64,000 bases of DNA from Huaxiibacter chinensis (GCF_022171985.1 NZ_JAJVHF010000005.1:62001-126000), one strand, 5' to 3'; counted from the first letter of the stretch, positions 8,846 to 17,688 are shown. Notes: generated by a model not told the origin, from the sequence alone. Numbers and translations: made by a program.

Positions 8846-8870
8846 GGGGCGCTCAGCCCCTGTTTCTTTA
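8846..8870 (+). terminator. Rho-independent terminator after the Hcp/effector/immunity cassette
   Basis: GGGGC (8846-8850) and GCCCC (8856-8860) form a short stem around GCTCA and are followed by TGTTTCTTTA. The element sits 5 bp past the immunity-gene stop and closes the three-gene cassette. Confidence 0.7.
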
Positions 8871-9403
8871 TGGTAATCTTTTAACAAATAAACAAATCCG
8901 CTGTAATTTTATGTAGAAATGCATGTAAAAACTTACTCAATGCCCCTACAGATGTCTTACCAAATATATAACATTGCGAAAGAAAATATGTATCCTTTCT
9001 AAAATCTTAATTGAGATTGTAGTGTCATAAAGATAACTAAAAGGGTAAAGAAATACGGTGTTTAGATCCTGATTGTGGAGAGAATTCGTCCAACAAAAAT
9101 GCTCTTCTAGCCATACTCTCCCACCAGTCCCTTTGACTTTACCTCAATAGTGATGCTTTTGTTTCGCGAAGTCCGCTGCGCAGGGTTTCAAGCGAAAGCG
9201 AAACTAATTTCATAATACAAAAAAAGATAACCACATGTTTTTAGGTGATTTTAAATCAGATAGAGATTTTTCTTATTGGGCGAACATTCACGCTTAATGT
9301 GATCCAGATCAAGATTATTTTAGTCAACCAGGGCGATAGTAACGCCGGTCAATCATCAGTGTTTCTCCTAAAGAAACAAAATCACTATTAACTGATAATT
9401 AAA
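8871..9403. other. AT-rich 533-bp gap without a recognised gene
   Basis: I find no coding sequence that I can defend in either strand. The region is AT-rich up to about 9110. The last 110 bp form the leader of the exported-protein gene at 9404 and contain the FNR/CRP-like site listed separately. Confidence 0.5.
9299..9312. promoter_or_regulatory. FNR-like (overlapping CRP-like) site upstream of the 9404 gene
   Basis: GTGATCCAGATCAA matches the FNR consensus TTGAT-N4-ATCAA at 9 of 10 positions. With the preceding base it also gives TGTGA-N6-TCAAG, a partial CRP match. It lies about 92 bp before the ATG of the exported-protein gene. The match is by eye only. Confidence 0.4.
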
Positions 9404-10246
9404 ATGAAAAGATCTCTCTTAGCAATGATGATAGCGGCTGTATTTTCACTGAATGCAGTGGCTAATGAAACGTTTAGCATTATGAACGATCGCTTAGGTT
9501 CAGCGATTCAGGATAATGCGAATAATCACAATCCAGGTACGCAGCAGCGCGTTAACGATGCGTATAACGGTGCCAAACAGGCAATTTCAGGGCCAATGGA
9601 TAACAGTAACGCAGGCGCGATAACGGCTCCATCATCCGTTACCGAACCCGCCGCAACGCTATCTGTTAATAAAGAAACGTCGTTACCCCCTGCTATCACC
9701 CGCGAGGAAATCAGCCACTACGGTGTGAAAACAAATCCTGTGGGCGTGCCAACGGGCCTGACCGGCGTACAGGCCCCTGCCATGAAGAAGGGAATGGTAC
9801 AAGGCATCGACCCGGCAACCCCGGAACGTTATGCCAGCATGAAGCCCACGCAATCCACGCCTGTGCTGCAAAACAATATCAGCCAGGCCGTCGCAGCGAT
9901 CACCGCAAAGCCAGCGCAGGTCGATACTATTAATGTGAGCGCCACTGCCCTGAAACCAGAGACCCGGGTTAACGCCATCATTAAGGGACAAACGATCCGC
10001 ACGACGGCGGGAGAGCTAGCAAAGGTAGACCCGGAGGCGCAAGTCAGCGTCCCCCATACTCCCGCGTTGCTGCGCAGTGCCCATCCCCGAAGCGATCGTG
10101 AAAAGGTATCCGGGCACGCTGAACAGGGTACAGGCAATGGGGCAAACAACGCGGCAAATTCCCATAGCGCCCACGGTATGGGTGGAGATAACCATATCGG
10201 CGGCGGTGCTGCACAGTCTGGTTCACGTAATCTGGGCCATTGGTAA
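9404..10246 (+). CDS. Exported protein of unknown function with Gly/Asn/His-rich tail
   Basis: This 280-residue protein has a Sec signal peptide (MKRSLLAMMIAAVFSLNAVA, then NETFSI). No domain is recognised. The mature chain is rich in Ala, Asn, Thr and Pro, which suggests low structural order. It ends in a Gly/Asn/His/Ser-rich tail from about residue 233 (GHAEQGTGNGANNAANS, then HGMGGDNHIGGG), which could bind metal or be a flexible linker. There are no cysteines. Base composition in the second half is close to the backbone, unlike the Hcp cassette. It lies between that cassette and another small exported protein, all on the plus strand. Function is unknown. Confidence 0.7.
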   Translation: MKRSLLAMMIAAVFSLNAVANETFSIMNDRLGSAIQDNANNHNPGTQQRVNDAYNGAKQAISGPMDNSNAGAITAPSSVTEPAATLSVNKETSLPPAITREEISHYGVKTNPVGVPTGLTGVQAPAMKKGMVQGIDPATPERYASMKPTQSTPVLQNNISQAVAAITAKPAQVDTINVSATALKPETRVNAIIKGQTIRTTAGELAKVDPEAQVSVPHTPALLRSAHPRSDREKVSGHAEQGTGNGANNAANSHSAHGMGGDNHIGGGAAQSGSRNLGHW

Positions 10247-10288
10247 TGGAGAACATTCGGCGCGCCAACGTTTTTTTTGACTTCTTAA

Positions 10289-10302
10289 TGTAAGCGCTTA
10301 CA
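10289..10302. promoter_or_regulatory. Perfect 14-bp palindrome resembling a LacI-family operator
   Basis: TGTAAGCGCTTACA is a perfect palindrome with the central CG typical of LacI/GalR-type operators. It lies 42 bp after the 9404-10246 gene and about 240 bp before the next exported-protein gene. No matching regulator gene is adjacent. Confidence 0.35.
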
Positions 10303-10414
10303 CGATGGCTATGCAGCGTTAAACAGAGGCTTAGCTACATTGCTTTCATCAATATGGAGAAAGGGTCACCTGTAGACAAAAGGCGTTGTCGAAATCCCAA
10401 TGAGTTAAAACGCA

Positions 10415-10597
10415 ATGCTAAAATATATTTTATGTAGCGCTCTGCTTTATTTAACCTGTATCGCCGTAGGCTTTGCCGGTGGAATAGAGTATATGAGGTT
10501 ATTTTCAGAAAACTGTATAACGTTTAAAATGAGTGATAGCAATGATGAAAAAGTCTCTTCTGGCGATCATCCTGGTCACCGCGACCATCAGCTTTAA
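10415..10597 (+). CDS. Possible small membrane protein (weak)
   Basis: This 60-codon frame opens with MLKYILCSALLYLTCIAVGF, a plausible single transmembrane segment, and then becomes hydrophilic (MSDSNDEKVSSGDHPGHRDH). It has no clear ribosome-binding site, and its last 56 bp overlap the start of the better-supported exported protein in another frame. It may be a real small membrane protein or simply the leader of that gene. Confidence 0.25.
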   Translation: MLKYILCSALLYLTCIAVGFAGGIEYMRLFSENCITFKMSDSNDEKVSSGDHPGHRDHQL

Positions 10598-10928
10598 TGC
10601 CTCTGCAATCAGTGAAAGCTTTCGTAAACAACTTGATTCATCAGGCTGCACACAGGTTACTGAAGCTAATGGTTCATGTGATATAAGCAAAACTAAAGCG
10701 CAAAACAGTCAGCATACCAAAAAGGTGTTTACTGGCCATGGCGTAGAGGTTGTATTCATGAATGATCATTCCGTTACGGTAAACGGAAAAGCGGCGTCGA
10801 TGGATGAGAACAATGCTGACGCCACTGTTTTTAAGCAAGGCACCTATACCATTATTCATTATCGTAACGGCAAGGTTTCTTTAATGGAAAATAATGTCTA
10901 CGTCGGCAACCTTAAAAAAGCGAAATAA
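10542..10928 (+). CDS. Small exported protein of unknown function
   Basis: This 128-residue protein has a Sec signal peptide (MMKKSLLAIILVTATISFNASA). The mature part has two cysteines close together (SSGCTQVTEANGSCD), likely forming a disulfide in the periplasm. A C-terminal half of alternating hydrophobic stretches suggests a small beta-rich domain. I do not recognise the family. The start could be the ATG at 10542 or 10545; a GTG at 10533 is also in frame. A GC-rich hairpin follows the gene. Confidence 0.65.
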   Translation: MMKKSLLAIILVTATISFNASAISESFRKQLDSSGCTQVTEANGSCDISKTKAQNSQHTKKVFTGHGVEVVFMNDHSVTVNGKAASMDENNADATVFKQGTYTIIHYRNGKVSLMENNVYVGNLKKAK

Positions 10929-10957
10929 CCCAGTCTGGATATTTTTATAAGCGTAAC

Positions 10958-10980
10958 GGCGGCGGTAAAATCCCGCCGCC
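10958..10980. terminator. GC-rich hairpin after the small exported-protein gene
   Basis: GGCGGCGG (10958-10965) and CCGCCGCC (10973-10980) form a perfect 8-bp stem around a 7-base loop, 30 bp past the stop. The following CTATCTCGTTT is only weakly T-rich, so termination is plausible but not certain. Confidence 0.5.
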
Positions 10981-11383
10981 CTATCTCGTTTAAGCTCAGC
11001 CGGGGTCCTGTAAGCGCTCTGCTGGTTATCAGGCGAGGATAACGGGTCATGTGTGCGACCTGTAAAAAATCACACAAAACCCTGCCAGTGCGTGTCCCGT
11101 TTTCAGGGGCATTTTTGGCACGATTTGTAACACTCTCAGCTCAACCTTTACAGTCCTGAGTGATATGGGATAAGTACCTGTTTTTATTCGAGGATTCACC
11201 CTGTTTTATCTGCATGCTTCTGCGGGGTTTAGCCCCCCTGACTGACGTAACAAAATAGTAATCAAATTAACCATTGAGCCGGACCTAAAAAGGCTCTATA
11301 TTGGCGGCGTTTTTTACAGGCCCCCCTTTATTAACTATTTATTCAATCGTGGCGCATAACGAAGCCGCGGTTGTAGGAGTGAT
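10981..11383. other. Long leader/intergenic region before dat
   Basis: I see no gene. A CTGTAAGCGCTCTG stretch near 11008 resembles one half of the palindrome at 10289. The dat promoter and a sizeable leader should lie within this interval. I cannot assign -35/-10 elements with confidence. Confidence 0.4.
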
Positions 11384-12760
11384 ATGATGACGGATAAAGT
11401 CCGTATTGACACTGCAGATGCCCGCAAAAGCAACGAAACCTATCTGGCCCGTCAGGCCGAGTTTGAATCGAACGTCAGGAGCTATCCTCGCAAACTGCCT
11501 TTAGCGATCACTAAAGCAGAAGGCGTGTGGATTACCGATGCCGATAATAAAGAATATCTTGATTGTTTAGCTGGCGCAGGCACCCTCGCGCTGGGTCACA
11601 ATCATCCTGATGTGCTGAAAAGCATCCAAAATGTCATTACCAGCGGCTTGCCGTTACATACACTGGATCTGACAACGCCTCTGAAAGACGCGTTCTCCGA
11701 ATACCTGCTTTCTCTTCTGCCGGGTCAGGGCAAAGAGTACTGCCTGCAGTTCACGGGTCCATCCGGCGCTGACGCTGTGGAAGCGGCGCTGAAGCTGGCG
11801 AAAAAAGTGACCGGCCGTAGCGGAATCATCAGCTTCTCTGGTGGTTACCACGGCATGACGCACGGCGCACTGGCGGTGACCGGCAACCTGTCTCCGAAAG
11901 AAGCGGTGAACGGTATGATGCCAGAAGTGCAGTTCATGCCTTACCCACACCAGTACCGCTGCCCACTGGGTATCGGCGGTGAGGCGGGCGTGAAAGCGCT
12001 GACCTACTACTTCGACAACCTGATTAACGACGTTGAAAGCGGCGTGCGTAAACCTGCTGCGGTGATCCTTGAAGCCGTTCAGGGTGAAGGCGGCGTGAAT
12101 CCGGCTCCGGCTGAGTGGCTGCAGCGCATCCGCAAAGTGACCCAGGAACACGGCATTCTGCTGATCCTCGACGAAGTTCAGGCGGGCTTTGCCCGTACCG
12201 GTAAATTCTTCGCCTTCGAACACGCGGGCATTGAGCCAGACATTATCGTGATGTCTAAAGCGGTTGGCGGCGGTCTGCCACTGGCGGTTCTCGGTATCAA
12301 AAAGCAGTTTGATGCGTGGGCGCCAGGCCACCACACCGGCACCTTCCGCGGCAACCAGCTGGCGATGGCAACCGGTCTGACAACGCTGAAAATCCTGAAA
12401 GATCAAAACATCGCAGGCAAAGTGGCCGAACAGGGCGAATGGCTGAAAGGCCAGCTGAACGAGATGGCGAAACGCTATCCGGTTATCGGTCACGTTCGCG
12501 GCCTGGGCATGATGATTGGTATTGAGATCGTTAAGCCAAACGAAGCGGCAGACCACATGGGCTGCTTCCCGGGCGATGGCGAACTGTCTGCCCTGATTCA
12601 GAAGAAGTGCTTCGAAGCCGGTCTGATCCTGGAACGTGGTGGTCGTAACGGTGTTGTGTTGCGTCTGCTGCCTTCTCTGCTGATCAACGATGAAGAGCTG
12701 AAAATCTTCCTGGATAAATTTGAGCAGGCGCTGCTTGCTGCGGGCGTTCGCCCGGTATAA
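11384..12760 (+). CDS. dat: Diaminobutyrate--2-oxoglutarate aminotransferase (Dat)
   Basis: Dat is a PLP-dependent class III aminotransferase that makes L-2,4-diaminobutyrate from aspartate semialdehyde and glutamate. The 458-residue product shows the cofactor-binding set: [17 protein letters not shown] (~125-141), [13 protein letters not shown] (Asp263) and the Schiff-base lysine in [12 protein letters not shown] (Lys292). AGGAG at 11375-11379 would suit either the ATG at 11384 or the one at 11387. ddc follows 18 bp after the stop, so the pair forms a route to 1,3-diaminopropane. This pair is known from Acinetobacter and Enterobacter and is not part of the K-12 gene order here. Confidence 0.94.
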   Translation: MMTDKVRIDTADARKSNETYLARQAEFESNVRSYPRKLPLAITKAEGVWITDADNKEYLDCLAGAGTLALGHNHPDVLKSIQNVITSGLPLHTLDLTTPLKDAFSEYLLSLLPGQGKEYCLQFTGPSGADAVEAALKLAKKVTGRSGIISFSGGYHGMTHGALAVTGNLSPKEAVNGMMPEVQFMPYPHQYRCPLGIGGEAGVKALTYYFDNLINDVESGVRKPAAVILEAVQGEGGVNPAPAEWLQRIRKVTQEHGILLILDEVQAGFARTGKFFAFEHAGIEPDIIVMSKAVGGGLPLAVLGIKKQFDAWAPGHHTGTFRGNQLAMATGLTTLKILKDQNIAGKVAEQGEWLKGQLNEMAKRYPVIGHVRGLGMMIGIEIVKPNEAADHMGCFPGDGELSALIQKKCFEAGLILERGGRNGVVLRLLPSLLINDEELKIFLDKFEQALLAAGVRPV

Positions 12761-12778
12761 CCGGAGTTGTTGAATACG

Positions 12779-14245
12779 ATGTCTGATTCAAACCCAATTT
12801 TGTTCTCCTCTGCACAGAGCATTGAAGCTTACCAGCAGGCGATTGAGCAGAGCACTCAGGCTGTGATGCAGTGGCTGAAACAGCCTGAGATGTATCAGGG
12901 CAAAACGGTCGCGGAACTGCGCGACCGTATTAAGCTGGATTTCAACCCGAAAGGGCTGGGCAACGAAGCGGCGATTGAACGCGCCGTGGAGTTCTTCCTG
13001 AAAGACAGCCTGTCCGTTCATCACCCGCAGTGTGTGGCGCACCTGCACTGCCCAAGCCTGGTGGTTAGCCAGGCGGCGGAAGTGCTGATTAACGCCACTA
13101 ACCAGAGCATGGACTCCTGGGATCAAAGCCCGTCCGCAACCATCATTGAGATCAAGTTGATCGAATGGCTGCGTACCCGCGTGGGTTATCAGGCTGGCGA
13201 TGCTGGTGTGTTCACCAGCGGCGGCACCCAGAGTAACCTGATGGGCCTGATGCTGGCACGCGATGCGTTCTTCGCGCGTCAGGGGCACTCCGTACAGCAG
13301 GATGGCCTGACGGGCGATCTGCGTAAAATCCGCGTGCTGTGCTCTGAAAACGCTCACTTCTCCGTGCAGAAGAATATGGCGCTGATGGGTCTGGGCTACC
13401 AGTCCGTCGTGCAGGTGAAAACGGATGAATTCTGCCGCATGGATCTCAACGATCTGGCGGCGAAAATTGAGCAGTGCAATGCGAACGGCGAGCAGATCCT
13501 GGCGATTGTTGCCACCGCCGGTACAACCGATGCAGGTGCAATCGATCCGCTGCGTGCCATTGCTGAACTGGCGGCAAAGCAGAATATCTGGGTACACGTT
13601 GATGCAGCCTGGGGCGGCGCGCTGCTGATGTCTGAGCAGTATCGTCACTACCTGGACGGTATCGAGCTGGTGGATTCCGTTACTCTGGACTTCCACAAGC
13701 AGTTCTTCCAGACCATCAGCTGCGGTGCGTTCCTGCTGAAAGAAGCGCGCCACTATGAGCTGATGCGCTATCAGGCGGCCTATCTGAACTCTGAGTTCGA
13801 TGAAGAAGCTGGCGTGCCGAACCTGGTGTCCAAATCGCTGCAAACCACGCGCCGCTTCGACGCGCTGAAGCTGTGGATGAGCCTGGAAGCGCTGGGTCAG
13901 GAACAATACGCGGCGATCATCGATCACGGTGTGACCCTGGCACAGCAGGTTGCGGCTTACGTGAAAGAGCAGCCTGCTCTGGAACTGGTCATGCAGCCGC
14001 AGCTGGCAAGCGTGCTGTTCCGCTTCCGTCCGCAGGCGCAGATGGATGACGCAGGTATCGCCCTGCTGAACCAGAAAATTGGTGATGCGCTGCTGGAGTC
14101 CGGACGTGCAAACGTCGGCGTGACCGAGCATAACGGCGTCACCTGCCTGAAGCTGACGCTGCTGAACCCAACCGTGACCCTGGAGGACATTAAAATCCTG
14201 CTGTCTCTGGTTGAGCGTACCGCGCAGGAAGTCATGGCGAAGTAA
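12779..14245 (+). CDS. ddc: L-2,4-diaminobutyrate decarboxylase (Ddc)
   Basis: Ddc is a PLP-dependent group II decarboxylase converting L-2,4-diaminobutyrate to 1,3-diaminopropane, the precursor of norspermidine in some bacteria. The 488-residue product has the family motifs FTSGGTQSNLMGL (~145-157), the stacking histidine in SENAHFSVQ (His193), HVDAAWGG (Asp275) and the Schiff-base lysine in LDFHKQFF (Lys307). I chose the ATG at 12779; TTG codons at 12767 and 12770 are in frame but sit on or next to the CCGGAG ribosome-binding site. A strong terminator follows. It is co-transcribed with dat. Confidence 0.94.
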   Translation: MSDSNPILFSSAQSIEAYQQAIEQSTQAVMQWLKQPEMYQGKTVAELRDRIKLDFNPKGLGNEAAIERAVEFFLKDSLSVHHPQCVAHLHCPSLVVSQAAEVLINATNQSMDSWDQSPSATIIEIKLIEWLRTRVGYQAGDAGVFTSGGTQSNLMGLMLARDAFFARQGHSVQQDGLTGDLRKIRVLCSENAHFSVQKNMALMGLGYQSVVQVKTDEFCRMDLNDLAAKIEQCNANGEQILAIVATAGTTDAGAIDPLRAIAELAAKQNIWVHVDAAWGGALLMSEQYRHYLDGIELVDSVTLDFHKQFFQTISCGAFLLKEARHYELMRYQAAYLNSEFDEEAGVPNLVSKSLQTTRRFDALKLWMSLEALGQEQYAAIIDHGVTLAQQVAAYVKEQPALELVMQPQLASVLFRFRPQAQMDDAGIALLNQKIGDALLESGRANVGVTEHNGVTCLKLTLLNPTVTLEDIKILLSLVERTAQEVMAK

Positions 14246-14252
14246 TAACAGA

Positions 14253-14282
14253 CCCCTCTTCCCGCGGAAGAGGGGTTATTTT
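14253..14282 (+). terminator. Terminator of the dat-ddc operon
   Basis: A perfect 10-bp stem, CCCCTCTTCC (14253-14262) with GGAAGAGGGG (14266-14275) around CGC, is followed by TTATTTT. It lies between the converging ddc and disulfide-oxidoreductase genes and may act on both. Confidence 0.9.
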
Positions 14283-14796
14283 AACGTCCTGCCCACCACA
14301 GCCTGAATTTCATACCCCAGTAGCTAGTCCAGCCCGTTGTGGTGCTGACCACTTTCCCCTTCGACACGATCACCAGCGTCGGTGTTACGCTCACCTGCCA
14401 CGCCTGCGACAGCGCACCGTTGGCATCGTTGACCACCGGCATGACCAGCTGTTTCTTCTCGACCCAGCGCGCCAGCTTTGCATCGTCGCCGGAACGCATG
14501 GCGATACTCACGACGTTGCCACCCTGTTCTGCCAGCGTATTGACCGAGGGCGTCGTAAACCGGCAGATGCTGCACCAGGTTGCCCATACGTATATCAGCA
14601 GCGGGCGTTCCTGGCTGAGTGCCGTTATATCGTGGATCTTTCCGTCGATGCTGTGCATCGGTGCAGCGCTAAAGCTGGCGGGGAGTGTGGGCTTGCGGTA
14701 TTGATCCACGCCCCACATGACGGCCAGCGCGAGCAGAAAGAAGATGATCCCTTCCCGCGCCCAGCGGCGCAGTCGACTGAATTTGCGGTTTTCCAT
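14281..14796 (-). CDS. Membrane-anchored thioredoxin-like protein disulfide oxidoreductase (ScsD/TlpA-like)
   Basis: This 171-residue protein has an N-terminal signal anchor (~13-30, GIIFFLLALAVMWGV) and a periplasmic thioredoxin fold. The redox motif is WCSIC (Cys75/Cys78), and a cis-proline occurs in SVTPTLV (~139). The family includes ScsD, associated with copper tolerance, and TlpA/ResA-type reductases. The other scs genes are absent, so the partner and role are unknown. It is convergent with ddc, whose terminator abuts its stop codon. Confidence 0.85.
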   Translation of the reverse strand: MENRKFSRLRRWAREGIIFFLLALAVMWGVDQYRKPTLPASFSAAPMHSIDGKIHDITALSQERPLLIYVWATWCSICRFTTPSVNTLAEQGGNVVSIAMRSGDDAKLARWVEKKQLVMPVVNDANGALSQAWQVSVTPTLVIVSKGKVVSTTTGWTSYWGMKFRLWWAGR

Positions 14797-14866
14797 TGTG
14801 ACCTCTTTATGAATCGACGGTCATCTTAGCGAGCAATGCGCCATCACGCTGTAAAGAAGTGTCGGG

Positions 14867-15784
14867 TCATTTCGTTCGCAACGTGTCGGCCATCAGCGTA
14901 AAGCAGGATTCGATAAGCGGAGGAAGCGGCTGCGGGACGCGCATTAACGCCACCGTGCGGGCCAGGGCCGGTTGTTGAAGATGTACCACCCTGAGCTGCG
15001 GGTCCTGGAGGTGCGTGGTATAGAGCTGCGGTAAAATCGCCACGGCGAGTTTCGAGCGCACCAGGCCATACAAAGTTTCGATGTAGTCCACCTGATAGCG
15101 TGTCGGCAACGACAAACGGTGGCTTTCCGCGAGCGCCGCCACCAGACGCTGAATATTGCCTTTTGAGAACACGGCGATATCCCGCCCTGCCAGTTGCTTC
15201 CAGGGCAGGTGCGCCGACGCGGCCAGCGGATCGTCGCTGTGAATGACCGCGACAAACGGGTCATCCTGTAAGGGAAACACGTTCAGCTGGTCGGGAACAG
15301 AGTTATCGAGCGCACCAATGCCGAAATCAATCTGTCCTTTCAGCAGCTGGGCCACCAGCGCATCGTTGGTTTGATCGTGAAATTCCACCCTGAGGCGGGG
15401 AAAGGCCCGGGCAAGCGTCTGGGGAAGCAGCGGAAAGAGCAGTGAACTGACGGAAGGAATAAGGCCAATGCGCACGGTGCCATCGCCCCCTGCCTGAACA
15501 ATGTGCTGCATGTCGTCAAACGCGAGCTGCGCCACGCTGAGCACCCGCTGCGCGTGCGGCAAAATGGCCGTACCAAGCTCCGTCAACGTCACGGCCGAGG
15601 CGGTCCGGTTAACCAGTTTGCCCCCAAGCACCGTTTCGATTTGGCGCAACGCACTGCTGAGCGCCGGCTGGCTGATCGCCAGTTTGCTGGCGGTATCGGT
15701 AAAATGACGCAGCTGCGCCAGAGTAACAAAATACTGAAGCTGTCGAAGAGAGAGCGCGGGCAGGCGCTGCCAGGGTTCCGTCAT
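14867..15784 (-). CDS. LysR-family transcriptional regulator, divergent from adenine deaminase
   Basis: This 305-residue regulator has an N-terminal helix-turn-helix (~12-70, with KLAISQPALSSALRQIE as the recognition region) and a C-terminal periplasmic-binding-protein-like effector domain (~95-300). It is transcribed away from the adenine deaminase gene across a 125-bp shared intergenic region. That is the classic arrangement for a LysR protein controlling its divergent neighbour. The effector may be a purine, which is inference. I do not recognise a named orthologue. Confidence 0.85.
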   Translation of the reverse strand: MTEPWQRLPALSLRQLQYFVTLAQLRHFTDTASKLAISQPALSSALRQIETVLGGKLVNRTASAVTLTELGTAILPHAQRVLSVAQLAFDDMQHIVQAGGDGTVRIGLIPSVSSLLFPLLPQTLARAFPRLRVEFHDQTNDALVAQLLKGQIDFGIGALDNSVPDQLNVFPLQDDPFVAVIHSDDPLAASAHLPWKQLAGRDIAVFSKGNIQRLVAALAESHRLSLPTRYQVDYIETLYGLVRSKLAVAILPQLYTTHLQDPQLRVVHLQQPALARTVALMRVPQPLPPLIESCFTLMADTLRTK

Positions 15785-15909
15785 GATTATCCATTACACG
15801 CGTCACAGAATAACCCGGGGTTATCGGGCGATAAGTTTTATCAGCTGGGCAAACGTTTGCCGTGTGCATAGAGTAGCGTCATTATTTTGATGCTGGAACT
15901 GTTAATTGC

Positions 15910-17688
15910 ATGACTGCTGAAACCCGACGCCGCGCCGTTCAGGCTGCACGAGGCGAAATGCCCTTTGACCTGCTGCTCACCGATACCCGTATTGTGGATA
16001 TGGTCACCGGGGAGATCCGCGAAGCAGATGTCGGCATCGTGGGCGCACTGATTGCCAGCGTCCATCCGCGCGGCAGCCGCAGCGACGCGCACGAGACGCA
16101 CGCGCTGAACAACCAGTTTCTGTCGCCCGGGCTGATGGATACTCACGTCCACCTTGAAAGCTCCCATCTTATGCCCGCCCGCTACGCAGAAATCGTGCTG
16201 GCCCAGGGCACCACGGCGGTCTTCTGGGATCCGCATGAGCTGGCCAACGTGCTGGGCATTGACGGCGTCCGTTTTGCGATTGAGGCCAGCCGCAACCTGC
16301 CGCTGCAGGTGATGGTCGCCGCACCTTCAAGCGTGCCCTCAACGCCCGGCCTGGAAATGTCCGGGGCGGATTTTGCCGGAGACGAGATGAACACCCTGCT
16401 CGGCTGGCCGGAAGTGCGCGGCGTGGCTGAAGTGATGGACATGCACGGCGTGCTTAACGGCAGCCAGCGTATGCTTGAAATTATGCAGGCCGGTCTCGAC
16501 AGTGGAAAGCTGATTGAAGGCCATGCCCGCGGTCTCAGCGGTGCGGATCTACAGGCCTATCTGGCAGCTGGCGTAACGTCTGACCATGAGTTAACGTCGG
16601 CTGACGACGCGCTGGAAAAACTGCGTGCCGGGCTGACGCTGGAGATCCGCGGCTCGCATCCTTATTTGTTGCCCGATATTGTAAACGCCCTGAAAACCCT
16701 TCCCCATCTCTCTTCACACATCACGGTTTGCACCGATGATGTCCCGCCAGACATCCTGATGGAAAAAGGCGGAATCATCGCGCTGCTGAACCTGCTGATT
16801 GAACATGGATTAGCAGCCACCGACGCACTGCGTTTTGCAACGCTCAATGCGGCCATTCGCCTGCAGCGTAACGACCTGGGGCTGATTGCCGCCGGGCGTC
16901 GCGCGGATCTGGTGGTGTTTGACTCGCTGGATAAACTGACGGCGCGCCAGGTTTACGTCGCCGGAAAGCGGATTGCGCAGGACGGAGCAATGATCGCGCC
17001 CGTTGCTGATACGCCTCTTACGTTGCCGCGTGATACCGTACGGTTGTCTGCCCTGACCGCCGGTGATTTCCGCATGCGTATTGGCAACGCGAACCACGGC
17101 GTGGCTCGCCTGCGTCACATCAGCGGCGCGCGCTTTACCCGCTGGGGTGAAACTTATGTGCAGGTGCGCAACGGGTGCGTGCAGATCCCGGACGGCTTTA
17201 GCCTGATCTGGGTGCAGCATCGCCATGCGCGCCATGCCGCAAAACCGCAAATCGCCCTGCTTGAAGGCTGGGGGGAACTGCGCGGCGCGATAGCCACCAG
17301 CTACTCGCACGATTCTCACAACCTGGTGGTTCTGGGCCGCGATCCAAACGATATGGCGCTGGCTGCCAATACGCTTATCAACAACGGGGGTGGCATGGCA
17401 CTGGCGCAGCAGGGTGAGGTGATTGCCCACGTTGCCATGCCGATTGCGGGCATGCTGTCGGAACTGCCCCCTGCCGAGCTGGCGCTGCAGTTCCGGACGT
17501 TGCGCGAGCGCAGCAGTCTGATTGCCGACTGGGAACCGCCGTACCGGGTCTTTAAGGCCATCGAAGGCACCTGCCTTGCCTGTAATGCCGGACCCCATTT
17601 GACCGATCTTGGCCTGACCGATGGCAGCACGCGCCAGATTGTCGATCCGCTGATTTCTTACCGGGAAACCCCGGACAACACACAATAA
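15910..17688 (+). CDS. ade: Adenine deaminase
   Basis: Adenine deaminase converts adenine to hypoxanthine and ammonia in purine salvage. This 592-residue amidohydrolase shows metal ligands in MDTHVHLESSHL (~76-87), a further histidine in LIEGHARGLSG and the CTDDVPPD segment. It also has the adenine-deaminase C-terminal domain (YSHDSHNLVVLGR). It is clearly diverged from the E. coli Ade sequence as I recall it, so it may be a second, non-orthologous copy. The ATG at 15910 has only a weak ribosome-binding site. The NCS2 permease gene starts 20 bp downstream, so uptake and deamination are probably co-expressed. Confidence 0.9.
   Translation: MTAETRRRAVQAARGEMPFDLLLTDTRIVDMVTGEIREADVGIVGALIASVHPRGSRSDAHETHALNNQFLSPGLMDTHVHLESSHLMPARYAEIVLAQGTTAVFWDPHELANVLGIDGVRFAIEASRNLPLQVMVAAPSSVPSTPGLEMSGADFAGDEMNTLLGWPEVRGVAEVMDMHGVLNGSQRMLEIMQAGLDSGKLIEGHARGLSGADLQAYLAAGVTSDHELTSADDALEKLRAGLTLEIRGSHPYLLPDIVNALKTLPHLSSHITVCTDDVPPDILMEKGGIIALLNLLIEHGLAATDALRFATLNAAIRLQRNDLGLIAAGRRADLVVFDSLDKLTARQVYVAGKRIAQDGAMIAPVADTPLTLPRDTVRLSALTAGDFRMRIGNANHGVARLRHISGARFTRWGETYVQVRNGCVQIPDGFSLIWVQHRHARHAAKPQIALLEGWGELRGAIATSYSHDSHNLVVLGRDPNDMALAANTLINNGGGMALAQQGEVIAHVAMPIAGMLSELPPAELALQFRTLRERSSLIADWEPPYRVFKAIEGTCLACNAGPHLTDLGLTDGSTRQIVDPLISYRETPDNTQ

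Noticed and set aside
12788..14131. 447-codon open frame antisense to ddc
   Set aside because: The plus strand encodes a complete PLP decarboxylase with all motifs. The antisense frame is a by-product of GC-rich codon use, with His/Arg/Gln-rich nonsense sequence and no start signals.
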